From: Ilyonectria destructans
Lineage: Eukaryota > Ascomycota > Sordariomycetes > Hypocreales > Nectriaceae
Reading direction: 5' to 3'
NCBI GenBank assembly: GCA_020740775.1
Contig: JAHEWK010000016.1
Span: 372,001 to 436,000, forward strand
DNA length: 64,000 nt
The position numbers and the translations under genes were made by a program. The notes under the pieces were generated by a model that did not search any database, was not told where the DNA came from, and saw only the letters and a list, made by a program, of their open reading frames with translations. This document shows positions 21,501 to 33,703 of the stretch, piece after piece. Numbering within the stretch: position 1 is the stretch's first letter; every line of letters starts with the position of its first letter.

Positions 21501-21929
21501 ATAGGGAATAGCCTAGCTCAGGTCAACGGGCATTCGTATTCCGGATGGCTTTTATGTGATGTAATGGAGAAGAAGAATCCTCGGCAGGTGGAAGCGGAAA
21601 CCAGTAGACCGAGCAGTGCACCTAGGAATCCACGGAGCAAGCTGATGGGCGCCGGGGAGTCGACGGAACAATCAACGGAGCAACCAACGGAGCAAGCTCT
21701 CGGGGGCCGGACAGGACATCCGGCGTCATGGGAGCCTCATTTGGTCTCAGCAGAAAGCCCACTAGAAACTGCAGGATACACACGGGCGATGCTCGACACA
21801 GGCTGTGTTTTTCTATATTTACCTCTTTTTTTCTTTTGCCAAAATGTGCTTGGCATAGTTCCAGATCGCTAATGAACAAACGAGCGCCGGAGCAGATCCG
21901 GGGCACACAAGTTGACACACCGCAGCCAT
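21501..21929. other. spacer between two divergent relics
   Basis: About 430 bases between the transcription-factor and MFS relics. Short CAACGGAGCAA-type direct repeats lie near 21640-21700. No gene is seen. Confidence 0.5.
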
Positions 21930-22220
21930 CCTCCACCACGTTCGCCCCCGGCGCCACCACCATGAAGCGCGAATTCGGCTTCAAGAGAAGCACGGTCGAG
22001 ATTATGGCCATCACCATGGCGTCGCTCGGTTTCGCCCTGGGCCAGCTGTTCATCCCCCCGATGTCCGAGGTGTTTAGCCGCTTGTTAACTAGCCTGCCTG
22101 CTGCGTCCTGCATGTCAACGGGTGGCGGCACCGTCGCAGACCTCATGTCAAAGGAGGAGAGGTGTGTTGCCGTGGCTATTTTCACCGCGGGGCCGCTTTT
22201 TGGCCCTGTGTGTTGCTCGT
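21930..22220 (+). pseudogene. truncated MFS multidrug transporter relic
   Basis: One frame encodes TTFAPGATTMKREFGF, then MASLGFALGQLFIPPMSEVF, then directly SLPAASCMSTGGGTVADL and AIFTAGPLFGPV. In DHA1-type MFS transporters these correspond to the start of TM1, the TM2 region and the TM4-TM5 region. The ~45 residues that should carry the GRR loop and TM3 are missing, with the frame preserved across the gap. The remaining two thirds of the protein are absent. The piece is therefore a deleted fragment, not a gene. Confidence 0.6.
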
Positions 22221-22851
22221 TCAGTACCACAAGGGATTCAACAAGCTGACGCTAATGCTAGGTCCTCTAACACACTACGCATAACCATTCAAACACCCAA
22301 GTTTTCGTGCTACCACCAAGCTGTCGAAAATGGTTCTCCGCGACAATGTCCTGTATACCAAGACCAGCGCCGGACGTCTATGCGGTAGGTTAGGGGCAAT
22401 CCCACACGGTATAGAGAAATAGCTAAACATTACCACCAGCTCTGGTCCTCAGGCTGGTGAAGAGTCTCCGTTGGATTGCGGGCAGGTACATTAGTCCACC
22501 GGCGGAATGGAATCCTACCACGTCTATAGTTACATTATCGCTCGTAGCCACCACCTGTAGCACGGTACGGCCAACGTCACCCGCCCCGAGCTGAGAACCC
22601 AGAGAGGATCAAAGAGCGAGGCACCAACTGGCAAGTCCTAGACTACCTGCATCTACTAAAATCCCCGGTCCAAGTTTACGTCATTTAGTAGAGGTGCCAT
22701 GGAATTTACGTCAAGGTAGCGGAAACCGTAGCGATCAGGAGATCTTCCAATGTTTATCCAGCGTCACACTAAGGAGTCTAAATCTCAAGAATCATGTTCT
22801 CTAGAAGGTGGCAGACCTCTGTTTAAGGAATCAGTCAGGTTTAGCAGCCCT
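22221..22851. other. intergenic, no gene seen
   Basis: About 630 bases with no open frame worth reporting; likely 3' flank of the four-TM gene and decayed sequence. Confidence 0.5.
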
Positions 22852-23847
22852 TCACAACGAGCCGTTAACTGCAACATCCTGAATTGACACAGCGTCAGCC
22901 TCCGTAGGCAAGCGAGTGTCGTCGCCGAGCCGAATCAAGCCGACGCCGCTGTGCTTCCTAAACTCGACTAGGCTGAGGAGGGCGACAAGCAGAGTCATGA
23001 TCCTACGTGGAGAGAAATGACATAATATTAGCACGAAAATTCGGTAACAACTCCCAACTTAACGCACACACTCCAAGACAATGGAAAATAATTGTATCTC
23101 CGAGGGGCAGTGGAGCATGAATAAATACGAAAAGGGGAAACACTTCAGAGAGCTAGAAGAACACTCACCAGGTGATCAATCCGCAGGTTACTGCGGTTTG
23201 CGTTACAATGCAGAAGTACTTCTCGGGCGCGCCGTAAACGTCGTTGTTCCACATATCATAGCAGTATGGCCAGGTAGGGCGCACCGCTGGGATAGACGTG
23301 AAGGCGACGAGGCCGACGGAGTAGACAAACAGGGCGAAGCATGCGCACGCGAACTGTGTCATGGTGTCGACCAGGGCTGGCTTCCCCATATGTACCTTCC
23401 AGGCCAAGAGGCCGCCGAAAAGTATCCAGTCAAGCGTGACGAGGACGGACTGTTCACAGGAACGGGTCAGTTTTCTTGATCAGTATTGTATCCGACGTGG
23501 TAGAATAAAGACAGCTGTAGAAAATAGGTATCGGGCAAGGAAGTAGACCTCCCCTCAGACAATACATGTGACAAATAAAGCAGGGTTCTGGATGGTTGGA
23601 GAGGATGGACAGAAGAAGGGAACCAATTCCTTACTGCAGTGATGAACAAGACCTCGCCAATTGGCACAGAAATATGTTCCATCTGTGTTGCGCTACAACG
23701 ATACCACACGCAATAGTAGTGATGGTGCATAGAAACAAGGTAACACGCTGCATAGCCCGCGATAGCGATGCTGCCGAGTTGGACGAACCGGATCGGGTAG
23801 ATGGCCACGGTCGCGGCAGCTGCGAGCTTTTCTCGAGTGATCTCCAT
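22852..23847 (-). CDS. four-TM MARVEL-like membrane protein, 214 aa
   Basis: Three exons: 23847-23635, 23449-23169, 23002-22852. Introns are 185 nt (GTAAGG...AACAG) and 166 nt (GTGAGT...GCTAAT...CGTAG); phases agree and give 214 aa. Four hydrophobic segments are visible: residues ~10-35 (AIYPIRFVQLGSIAIAGYA), ~62-90 across the first splice (LFITASVLVTLDWILFGGL), ~100-125 (QFACACFALFVYSVGLVAF), and ~150-178 across the second splice (TQTAVTCGLITWIMTLLVAL). A polar tail follows. The layout resembles fungal MARVEL-type four-helix proteins of unknown function; the family name is tentative. The introns are longer than most in this window, so exon ends are less certain than elsewhere. It stands between relics on both sides. 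Confidence 0.55.
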
Positions 23848-24697
23848 GTCTGCTCGTAGGCGAGAGCCTGTGTCAGACGCGTCCTTGACTAGGATTGGAT
23901 GGTTGAACGAGGTAATATATCTGGCTGAGACACCATGATTAATGCGAGAAATGGGAAATGGCGGGGGAGCAACGCAACTATGTATGAAGGGAAACTAAGA
24001 CAGAGGGAGGACAAGCGGAACTCCAAGTGAACTTAAGCTTAAGAAAAGAACAATCTATTCTTAGGTAACCCATCTATGCCTCAGCGTGTTGATAGGCTGA
24101 TTGTTAATCAAGGTGTCAATTAGTGGTGGCTGTGTTTCAGCCGCACAAGAAATCTGAGCCGCTCCATCTCAGGTCGCGAAAGCGGGGACATGACCAGCCT
24201 TTCAGAACTGGAGTCTGGCGCCTCAGAAAGCCTAGAATAGCCTGGCCAGACAATAGCATGTTGGTCTTCTTACACATCTACCAGCTCAAGTGAAACATTT
24301 TGGTTGCTTTGAGGATCACGAACTCCTCTTCTCTCCTTGCCACCCATCTTCCTTTGCCGTACCAGAGGCTGAGAACATTAGTTCTTTTTGTGTTCACTGA
24401 CGATGATAGAGCATAGCGTCTCAAGCAACGGAATGATTCCATTATTGCGAGTGACTGGAGCTGGAAAGAGCCACTTCGTCAACTGATTCAAGTGATGGCG
24501 TGGCCAATGTTCTCAGAGGGACTAAATACATCATCGGCACAGCTTGAGCGTAGATGCAGCCCTAAGAGCTACGCATCGTCTGGTATTTGTCCATGTCTTG
24601 ACTCATTCTAACGACTGTGCCAGAGAGACTTGAAGGGTGATTCGAGCTGACGGGGAGTGCCCATTTCCTTTTACCCAAATTATGAATTGGTATCCGT
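23848..24697. other. intergenic, no gene seen
   Basis: About 850 bases upstream of the four-TM gene, presumably its promoter. No coding signal recognised. Confidence 0.5.
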
Positions 24698-24812
24698 TTA
24701 TAAACAGCGCGTATGGGGGATGAAATCATACGATGACATCTCCAGGCTCCACACCTCGATGTTTGCAGCAGGATAGATCTTGCGCAGAGACACAGCGACA
24801 TCCTCAACCCTT
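24698..24812 (-). pseudogene. short-chain dehydrogenase fragment
   Basis: The minus strand from ~24812 reads RVEDVAVSLRKIYP, AANIEVWSLEMSSYDFI and then stops (TAA 24700-24698). This matches the beta3-alpha/beta4 region of fungal short-chain dehydrogenases (LRxxxPxAxIEVWxLDMxSYDSI). Neither the upstream TGxxxGIG cofactor motif nor the downstream NAG and YxxxK motifs can be found nearby. It is a ~38-residue remnant. Confidence 0.45.
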
Positions 24813-26387
24813 ATCTACATCTCGTGAGGTGTAGAGTGGTTACTAATTTACGAGTGTAGATGCCACTTAGCTCCTATGTAATGATCATAATGGACATGCT
24901 GCACCGACTCGATTCATATTCATCGTACGCCTGGGCCGCCCTGGCGGGCAATACGTTCACTCGTATCTCCAGCTATCACGGCACTAACCCCATTAAGAAA
25001 TCAGTCTGGTGGATCTGGATGCGACAATAAACAACACATGTGGGGTCAGTTCTGATCTGGAGGTTGCACAGAACTAAGATTGAGGCCCAATGCAACAGGG
25101 GTGAAATAGTGACGTGTTGGTATCATACAACGAGTCCTTACCGCCACGGAAAAAGTGATAGTTAGATGTAAACGTATGTTCAACCCCAGACCAGATACGA
25201 CTCTAAGACGACCCACCGCGGAAGGGTAAATTGATTAGGCGATACTCTGCGATTACTCCGGCGTATGGCCACCCACTCATTTAAGTGCCGAATACTTGTC
25301 AATTCACGAACCAGAAGGCAGTTATAGTCTGCACAGTTGACGATGACGGAGCAAATTTGCCGATCGCCGCCGTATGAAATAAGTGAAGAGGGTGATCATA
25401 GTAATCCAGGAAACGCACAAGAACAACATGTTCTTAAGCGCGGTTGACGTGGCATTTTAAGCTTTTGCTGAGAAACAGCTGAGGTGAGCGCTAAGGATGA
25501 ACAGGGAGCGAGTGACCAAGGAGCGAACAGGGAATGAACCGACGGTAGGAGGAAATTACTAGGGGGCCTGTTGAACAGTGATGTCCGACGATACATAAGC
25601 TCTCTAGTGGAGCGATCCACTTTGCCGGTTCACGGGGCCCTGTGGTTTCCGAGTTGTATACATCAAGGAACTCTGATATAGTGTAATAATTAAAGCGATA
25701 CAAGAAGTACTTGACCTGGGCACGAAGTGAAAGTGTGGTTTTCATTCAAGATTTGATTCAACAAGGTGTCAACTCAAAATAGGTAGATCTCAGTTGATGA
25801 GGGTTACAGAATACTTCCCGACCGCAAGGTAATATCCTCATTTCAAATATTGTTGATAAGCGTATGGACGGACTGAAGATAGATAATGGCTCGCCAGCAG
25901 TCGGCTATACTATATCCCTAGAAGTAGCACGTCAGGAGAAGCGGAGGAGAGAGAACCGACCTTGCTTTTGCTCATAACACTATCGGAATATAAGTTTAGA
26001 TCGATTCTTTCATCAATTGTGAGGCGAGGTTGTCAGGATTCTTCAGAAGATCATGATAGAAATCATATGATAGTAGGGCGTAGCTGTTTCCGTTGTAAAC
26101 GGTTACATAGCTTAAATACTGAGATGTATGCTCCCAACTAAGGAACACCCAAAATGGTAGTTCTCACCCCCATCAACACACCTACACATGTCGATGATCC
26201 ATCTCCGATCAGGCGTTTCGTTGTAGCACTGGTGAACTCCATGGGCGGTCAAGTGTAAGTTCACTGCCAGTAATTAATTATGTCAATGCACAGCAAATGT
26301 TAATAATTCCTATGCTAAATCTAGCTAGTAGCCCTAGAGCCAAGACTGGGGTTGAAATTTAAAAGGGATGCTTTTGTTCTCAACGAA
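24813..26387. other. 1.6 kb gene-poor region
   Basis: No supported gene. It contains short direct repeats (GAACAGGGA near 25499 and 25526) and a short spliced ORF candidate at 26154-26362, described in the findings. Confidence 0.5.
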
Positions 26388-27093
26388 TTACAGCTGCATT
26401 TGAACAATGAGGTTTCGTGTTTGTCCCAAGGCCTTGTACGATGCAAAGGCACTAGCTGCCTGGGGCTCCTTGAACGCCACCCCAGCTTCCTAGGTTTATT
26501 GTTAGTACATGATGTAGAACGGATGATATTTGGGCATACTTCAACACTGTCCCATCCGATCATTCCCAATCCGACAGTCGGTCCGTCTCCGATGCTCTTA
26601 CCACCCCACGTGTCCTTGCCAAGAGCAGTGGTGAGATCCACCCAAGCCTTGGAGACTTCAGGACGGTCACCGCTCTCACCAAGCACAATGGTGGTGAATT
26701 GAACGAATGCCTTTGGCTTGGCATCCACGGGGAAGTCGGCAACTTCGAATTCGCCGGCGACAATCTCACTTCCGGCCCTGCTCTCGTATCTGGCTTTGCG
26801 TTCCTGGGCCCACGCGGACTTTTTGAACGTCTCGACATCCTCAGCAGTCTTAAACGCTACGTTTCGTTAGCTCGTATTAAGGTACCCTGCCACACATCAA
26901 GATACTTACCAATACACTGCACAAACTTGAACTCGGTAGCAGCTGCGCCGTCCTCGGCAACAACCGTACCCGCCGAAACACCAGCCACGCCGGGCTGAGC
27001 CTTGATGTCAGCGCTCATGGTAGGCCAGGCCGCAAGGAACTCATCCTTTCGGTCAGCGGGGATTTGAGGAGCGATGATGTGGAAGAAAGGCAT
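26388..27093 (-). CDS. ABM-like (antibiotic biosynthesis monooxygenase fold) protein, 200 aa
   Basis: Three exons: 27093-26910, 26856-26540, 26489-26388. Introns are 53 nt (GTAAGT...CGTAG) and 50 nt (GTATGC...GTACTAACAA...CCTAG), with consistent phases. The start at 27093 gives MPFFHIIAPQIPADRKDEF; an in-frame ATG at 27114 adds seven unlikely residues. The first ~100 residues look like a ferredoxin-like ABM domain, the second half like a matching domain with WVDLTTALGKDTWGG and IGWDSVE, followed after splicing by EAGVAFKEPQAASAFASYKA. Two such halves form an alpha+beta barrel in this class. The proteins are small cytosolic enzymes or ligand binders often near secondary-metabolism or detoxification genes. 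A TATA-like box (TATAAAG, 27231-27225) lies upstream. The drug-efflux MFS lies about 1 kb further upstream on the same strand. Substrate unknown. Confidence 0.75.
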
Positions 27094-28041
27094 ATTTGCG
27101 AGTGGTAGATTCAAAGGTTGAAAGTGAAGTAAAAATAGGTGTCTTGTAGATTGAGATGGCTTGTGTGGTTTTCAAAGTAGAGTGCTGAGGAGTTACAATA
27201 TCTAAACAATGCGGCCATCGTAGTCTTTATAGACGGCACCATTACTTACAACGTCCTCCAACGCTTGGGCAGTGCCAAGTCAAGACGCCACTCGGGGTGG
27301 ACGTTCAACCCGACACCGCAGCAATTCGTACGATCCGGACACCGCAACTTACACCTCCAGGGCAACAAAGCACTAGCTACCACTACCAAACATCACAGCC
27401 CCTGATGACGGAGCTAATAATGCGGCCAGGCTTGGCGAAAGTAAGTGGAGTGGGGCAATCGTCGGTTTCGCTTTCGCGTTGTTCAGGAGTCAGCATAACA
27501 TCGGCAAGCCAGATTCCGCGGGCCCTTGCATAATGTATCACGGTTAACCTTTATTTATGAAACACAAACCTTCAAGGTATGTACATTGCTCACCATGGCA
27601 TCTCTATTTACGCATGACAATCATTTCGCCTACCCGTCTAGTCTACCCTACACCCTAGAATAAGTCGGACTGACAAATAACGAGAAATGCTCTGGAGGTG
27701 GACAAGTGATTAGGTATGTAGACGTGCAGGTGTGTAGGGTGACTTCAATCATATTAAGAATCAAAATAATTGATCCATATGGTGATGTCCGAGCTGATAC
27801 CTAGCCGCGAAACAAAAAACATAAGTTGTCACGCCTGCCCTTGATCACATTTAATGCATGTTACGCTAATAGCACTCAACGAAGCGAGTCTGAATTCGGT
27901 TTAGCATCATGGTCTAGAATCTGCCCGAGCGTCCAAAGCCTATTTTGAGCCCTGCAAGGCATTCTCTAGTAAAAAGGGGAAGTGGCCCAGGGACATGGAG
28001 TTTAACTCATACCCAAGCACCCAGCCCGCCCCTGTAATATT
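27094..28041. other. intergenic, no gene seen
   Basis: About 950 bases between two minus-strand genes; the ABM promoter side plus the 3' flank of the MFS gene. Only short ORFs. Confidence 0.55.
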
Positions 28042-30007
28042 CTAAGACTGCTTCTTCTTAATCGACTTCCTCTCTGTAGCAAGAGACCCAACAGCTGTAA
28101 GCAGTGCAAGACCCAACGGGATATACAATGTCTGTATAACAGCATTCTCATACCCAGCTAGCACACTGCCTAGCCTTTCTGGTCCAATCACTTCGCGCAA
28201 TCTCGAAAGTCCTGCCTCCTCCACTATTGTGACGTTTGTGCCCGGCGAGGAGGCTTGAATCTCGTCATAAAGACGACCCTGGAATAGTGTCGCCGAAGCG
28301 CATATCCATAGCGCAGAACCCATACCGGCCCCAAAGTTGAGAACGGCACCACCGGAAGAGACGTCGTCAATGGATAGCACAGTCTGCAGCGCGATCTGAG
28401 GGCCTTGAATGCCAAGACCTACCGCTGCACCAAGAAAGGCAAGAAGTGTAACTGCTTTGCCGATGTGTTCTTTTAGGTCAAGGGTGGTGAGGAGACCAGA
28501 CGCAATCGGAGCTAGAACGCTCGTAGCCAACATAAATGCTTCATGCACGTCAGTAAATAACCAAGATATCGACCAAAGGTTACTTACGATAGTAGTACCC
28601 AAACAAAGTCGTGCCAACCCCAGAAACAACGAGTGCTATTGCCAAACCGCCAACCATGGGAAGAGCGAGAATCCCCGATTTTGTAGCTGTATAGCCTCGA
28701 ACTCCCTGGAAATAAATGGACATGTAGTACTCGGTGACCGCAAGGATGCCTTCACTGCATGCCGAGAACCACATACCCGCAAGGATACTTCTCTGCTTCC
28801 AAATTCTTGGCGGCACAATGGCGCGTTCACCTTGGCGGTGCTGTAAATAGCCAAAGGCCCCAAACAACACGACGCAAGTGACAAGCAAAAGGATGATCCG
28901 CCAGCTACCCCAGCCGTACTTGAGCCCTCCCCATTGCAGGGCCATCAGAAGGCTGGTAATAGCGGGAACGACCAGTACTGTGCCTAGGACATTGATCTTC
29001 TTAATCTTCTCTTTCAGCGTGAGAGTCTCAGCCTGGTTGACAACGGGATCGTGGACCCCATATGCCGTTAGACAGATACAGATGACTCCCAACGGCAGGT
29101 TGATCCCAAAACATGCCCTCCAGGAGAGGGCATCAATCAACGCACCCCCAATGGTGGGCGCAGAGACCAGTCCCGCACTCTGCACTGCACCAATCATGCT
29201 ATTCATAAGACCTTGTTGCTCGAGAGGGAAGCAGTGGCGTAGGAGTTTGAAAATACCGCCATTGATTGCGCCGCGACCAAGTCCAGTGATGGCTCGTCCA
29301 AGGATGAAGATTGCAGATGTCGGTGCCAGTGTGCAGATAAGAGAACCCGTCTCGAATATTATGATACCGGCCAGGAAGATAGGCTTGACGGGGAATAGGG
29401 TGTATATTTGGCCAAAGCTGATGATGGGTAAGAGCATTTTCAGACGAATTTCGACGAGACGAACTTACAAGAAGACAAAGGCACTCAACGCCATACCACT
29501 GAATATTAGGCATATTAATTAGACTTGAACGATTGAATAGTGCTATCATAGCAGAGCACTTACTATGCAGCTGAGTACCATCCGATATCTGCGATAGTCT
29601 CGAATTGGTCGGTAAGGCTTGGTACAGTCACCGCAACGATGGTGATATCCTGTTTCCATGGTAATTGGTGATTAGTTTACAAGAGATCGGAGGGATGACC
29701 GGAGAATGGGAGAAGGAAGAAGGAAGAAACCAAGTCCAGGAAAAGGACAAAAAGAAAGGAAATGCCTGCATGATCTAGCGAATTCCGAAACACCTACGAG
29801 TCCGCTGAGAAAGCATGCGATGCAAAGTGAAGCCATTGTCGACCATAATTTTGGTCCTGAAGGGTACGTGATGACCTCTGCACTGGGATCATTCTGCTCC
29901 TCTTCAAGCTCAAGTTCCTCCATCGGTCTCGATTGCTGAGGGAGATTGATACTTCCCTGGGAAGCTACTTCGGGTAATTGCCGCTCGAGAGTGGTTTCAG
30001 ACGCCAT
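28042..30007 (-). CDS. DHA2-type MFS drug efflux transporter, 550 aa
   Basis: Five exons: 30007-29798, 29649-29564, 29498-29469, 29417-28588, 28538-28042. All phases close, including a 30-nt micro-exon. The splices restore conserved text: FLSGLDITIVAVTVPSLTDQF across intron 1 and GWYSAAYGMALSAFVFFFGQ across introns 2-3. The 14-TM topology has motif A region FPVKPIFLAG, motif B-like GRAITGLGRGAINGG, and motif C-like APTIGGALIDALSWRACFGINLP. This family exports toxic compounds from the cell in exchange for protons. Long Glu/Pro-rich N-terminus is cytosolic. It shares strand and neighbourhood with the ABM-like gene, so joint detoxification or metabolite export is possible but not shown. The C-terminus is Lys-rich and normal. 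Confidence 0.85.
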
Positions 30008-30751
30008 CGTTGAATGAGCTAGGTGATAAAAGCGGTGGTATACTGATGAACAAAGCGCGGTGAAGGCGAATAAAAAGACAAACGGGGGAGTTTTATTCCC
30101 GGCAAGCCGTGCTTGCCCCGCGTGTGTAAACAAGGAACACTGCAGACATTTTCCGGATTTGTTAAGTGCTTACGTTGAAACTTCAGGCTAAATGGCTGGA
30201 TGACGTGTTGAGGAGCAACCTCGATCCTATGAAAGGTCGAGTGGCTAAGTTCTATTGTGGCTTACATCATCATCTTGTCGCCTGATTGACTGTAACCAAT
30301 TCCAGCCCGAGTTACAGTACACCGCGGTATTGATATTGCGTTGCGGTGACGCGTTCAACCAGGTGAATATTATGCCGTGGGTTGGTTGTTAGGTTGATCG
30401 CATTTAGATGCTGCTGCTGCCTGATGCTCTAGCGAAATCTGGCCGTTTCGAGCAGAGCTCAATCTCCCCATTAGTTCCAGCAGGTAAACGTGTTCCCCTA
30501 CGATGCAAAAGGTCAGAGTTGTCTCTAACCCTTTGTTTCCTTCCTTCGAACTTTTAAGCATCCCGGTTCACGTAACTAGTTCCGGGTTTTGGGCGAACAT
30601 TTCCCTCCTGAACCTTGATCTAGCTACTTGCAAGGGCTGCTTTTGACGGCCATCAGCAGAACAACAATCCTGATGAAGGAGATTGTAACGGGAAAGACAT
30701 AACGAAATATAATATTCGAGGACATCACTGTAGTTAATTTCAGCCGCAGCA
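30008..30751. other. intergenic, no gene seen
   Basis: About 740 bases, promoter of the DHA2 transporter and AT-rich sequence. No coding feature recognised. Confidence 0.5.
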
Positions 30752-30839
30752 TGTCAGGAACCAGCGGTGACTCCCAATGTTATGTATATTTTATCCCTTC
30801 CCTCCCTCTTTCCTTTGTCTCTTTTATTCATCGGCGTTG

Positions 30840-31308
30840 TCGGAAGGCTCGGGCCCTAGCAGGCCCGAGCCTGGCGTCGCGTCGCACTGCACAGCAGCTT
30901 CGAACGTGGTTCCCCCCCGGTTCCCCAAAAAATCGGATGCTATTGCGGTCGTCGGGCCGCGCCCTGGATATCCGCTGACGGATGCCGGGCTCGAAATAAT
31001 AGGTCAAATAGGGCCGCCTAATTGTTAGATGGAAGAGGAAGAAGGATCGCAATCTCGGCTCGTGGAGGGATGTAATTAGACTTACACGTGACCCGGACTG
31101 CGGGTCCGAGCCACAGGCCCAGCGGGCCCGTGGCCCCGGCCCCGGGTTGACCGTAGCAAGCAGCCGGCTCCGGCCGAAGCTAGCTACCCTGTACCTAGGT
31201 TTCTTTAGCTGTAGACCCCAGCCTAGCACGTCATCTTGCCCCTAGGGGATTCTGTAGACATCTAGATGTCTTCATGACGGTAATAATACAACAACAACAA
31301 AAAAAAAA
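30840..31308. repeat. GC-rich structured island ending in an A-rich tract, possible retroposon remnant
   Basis: About 470 bases of markedly GC-rich DNA inside an AT-rich gene desert. It opens with a perfect hairpin at 30846-30871 (arms GGCTCGGGCC / GGCCCGAGCC, 6-base loop), has further GC palindromic patches near 31105-31150, and is followed by ACAACAACA plus eleven A at about 31288-31308. A GC-rich body with an A-rich 3' tail is what SINE- or LINE-like insertions look like. I could not find clear tRNA-type A/B boxes or a target-site duplication, so the class is unproven. Confidence 0.4.
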
Positions 31309-33703
31309 ATATTTTATCCCTGCCGCTTCGTCTAAATGGTCCAGGGCAATTTCATCTGTTGTAAAACACGACCCAACCACCGCTACACTTACCCCGCCTC
31401 TTACTTATTACAAATCTGAAGCAGTTTGGAGATAATAAACTGTTGGAAGATGACCTTGTATTACGAAACCCCTGATAGATCGATATCCTGACCTTGTTCA
31501 GAAGGGGGTCTGATAACCCCTCTTCCGGCCGATCCGGATGACCGGCAGAAGCAAGGATCATCAACATCATCAATTTGAACACTATTGCATTGATCAATTT
31601 GACCGTAACGGATCCGACATGAACTATTACCACAAACAGCCCACCCTGTTTATTGAATCCGTAGCCAGATTTACGATCCTCTCTTTGATAAGTACGTACC
31701 GGCTACGTGGCTTAGCCCCTTAGTTAAAGGCGACTGTGTCAGCCTCATCTGAGATATTTGCGAATATCCTCTCTCCTGCTTCCAGGTTCATCTTAGTGAG
31801 CTGCAAGAATGGAGGAAGTGATTGGCCATGTCAAGTAGCTGACGTAGGCGTGGGTCGAAAACGTGAGTGCACTGTTTATGACCTGGGTAGGTAGTATTCC
31901 TGGCGGGAAAGTGCCAAACTACAGGATTGTGTTCTTGGCTAAGGCTACCGAGGCACTGGTTGAGGATTTCAAGGGCAAGGTGTTCACTGTGACTGCTTCA
32001 GCACTCGCTGCGTACCTCGGAGTCACTTGCAGGCATACAGACATCTTCCGGAGCCGTACAACTCGAGCAAATGTGCAATATCGCACTACTAATCTGCCTC
32101 ATACGCCGCAGGAATATGGATGGGCTACTGCTTACGAACATAATGGGACCGTTGTTATTCGATGTGTAGGTCCATTTGCCCAAATTAGTTACACTCATAC
32201 TCATGAAACTCAGGAAATATGACCCCTGCGAAGCCTCATGATGCCTAGTTTGGTCACGATACTGGGACGTTGGAGTTAGGCAGTATCCCTGCCTGACTCT
32301 GGAAACTTACCCAGTTGTGCAGCACGTTTGTGGATCTCGTTTTTTACACTCAGTAATCTCAGGACCTATTTTACAAGGCCGAGTGCCTTGTAGCAGCTGT
32401 TGGGAACTCCGCGTGCTCATTCACGAACTGCACATGCATCTGTACCGCTCCGTCACTGTAGATAGATATGGCCAATTGTGTTACAAAGAGCTATACTCCA
32501 AAAGAAGCGCTATGTATGTTATTCATTCACGCTAGGCCTTTATCCTACGTTAACGCCGGAACCTCTCCTCAGCCACGAGAAATGTGTCGATGATAGATCC
32601 GATAGGTTAGAGCCTCTCATCGTCGCACTTACTGTCCTCTCTAGCCTGTTAATTTTCTAGCGATTTGCTTTCAAATTTTATGACAAGCTTGAGATTCAGT
32701 ATTATTTTACAGGCCGCCGCTGAAGCAATCGTTCGTCATCACGAGCTATCAAGGACACTCCACCGCAGAAGGTCGGTGACGACTGCGCTTCTTGCCTGAA
32801 AGGACTCGGAGTTATATTATCAAGGTCTAGGATGCAACAACAGGCCACTGTTTGCAGATTATCGAAGCTATTGACTTCAGAATTACCGTCTCACTCAAAC
32901 AGTGGTGAATCGTTACGATGCCAGACTTCAAGGGCATCAAGCTCTGGGATGTGGCTGAAGTCTTCTGTGTGCAAGTGCTCAAGTATAATAGCTGGGTCAA
33001 CTTGATGGCCTGCCGACAACCAGGCTGCTTTGTCATGGTACGAAAAAGGGAGCGGTGTGACATTCTTCTCCAGCTCCCAATCACCTCAGTGTCGAGGCTG
33101 CGGTTCTCTCGGCGATACTTTGGGGTTCGCTTTAATTACATCCAAAAATGACACCTATTATATTATGTAACAGCTATTGTATTTGCTAACTTTTTATTAT
33201 ATCTACCGACTGACACTGTAAAGTTGATCTGGAGGCGGGGCTATGTAATACAGGGTGTGCGATTAGAGATGTGTGGTTTTCAAAGAGTAATACTCTTAAT
33301 ATAACCTTAAATTGTAACAATCTAGAGCAGTACGAGCTAGTACTAATGAATTTGAAGAATTATTGGTACTCGATTGCCATATCTGACCCACCTACAGCTT
33401 GTTGTAGGTTATGACAAATTTAATTTAATATCGGTAGAATTATATAATACGTGCAAATACCCCGACGGCACGATTTTGTAAGTGCAGATCTCGTACAAAC
33501 GCACGATCCGGACCCACCTGCTTAGTATACGCAACTTCAACACTGTTCGGAGAGTAGACATGCCCGAGGTCCCGTATGAATGGGTCGCTATATTTCCTGA
33601 TGTGTATTTAACGACGACATGTATTCTCTATCAAACGACAATAGACCGGAGCATCAACACCACACCCTTCTAGCATCCCCATCACTTTAGCTCACAACTT
33701 AAA
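31309..33703. other. 2.4 kb gene-poor AT-rich region
   Basis: No supported gene. Open frames at 31863-32222, 32918-33151 and 33482-33673 show no family pattern. A TATA-like TATTTAA at 33605-33611 belongs to the following hydrolase gene. Confidence 0.5.

Noticed and set aside
28878..29522. 214-codon + strand ORF opposite the DHA2 transporter
   Set aside because: Runs across exons and introns of a well-supported transporter; no motif.
30752..30888. Possible solo LTR beginning TGTCAGGAAC with CAGCA repeated at both ends
   Set aside because: A 5-base repeat at two chosen borders can be chance; no polypurine tract, primer-binding site or second copy is visible.
31863..32222. 119-codon open frame (KVPNYRIVFLAKATEALVED...)
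   Set aside because: Begins with GTG, no ATG with context, and only half of it looks protein-like; I could not place it in any family.
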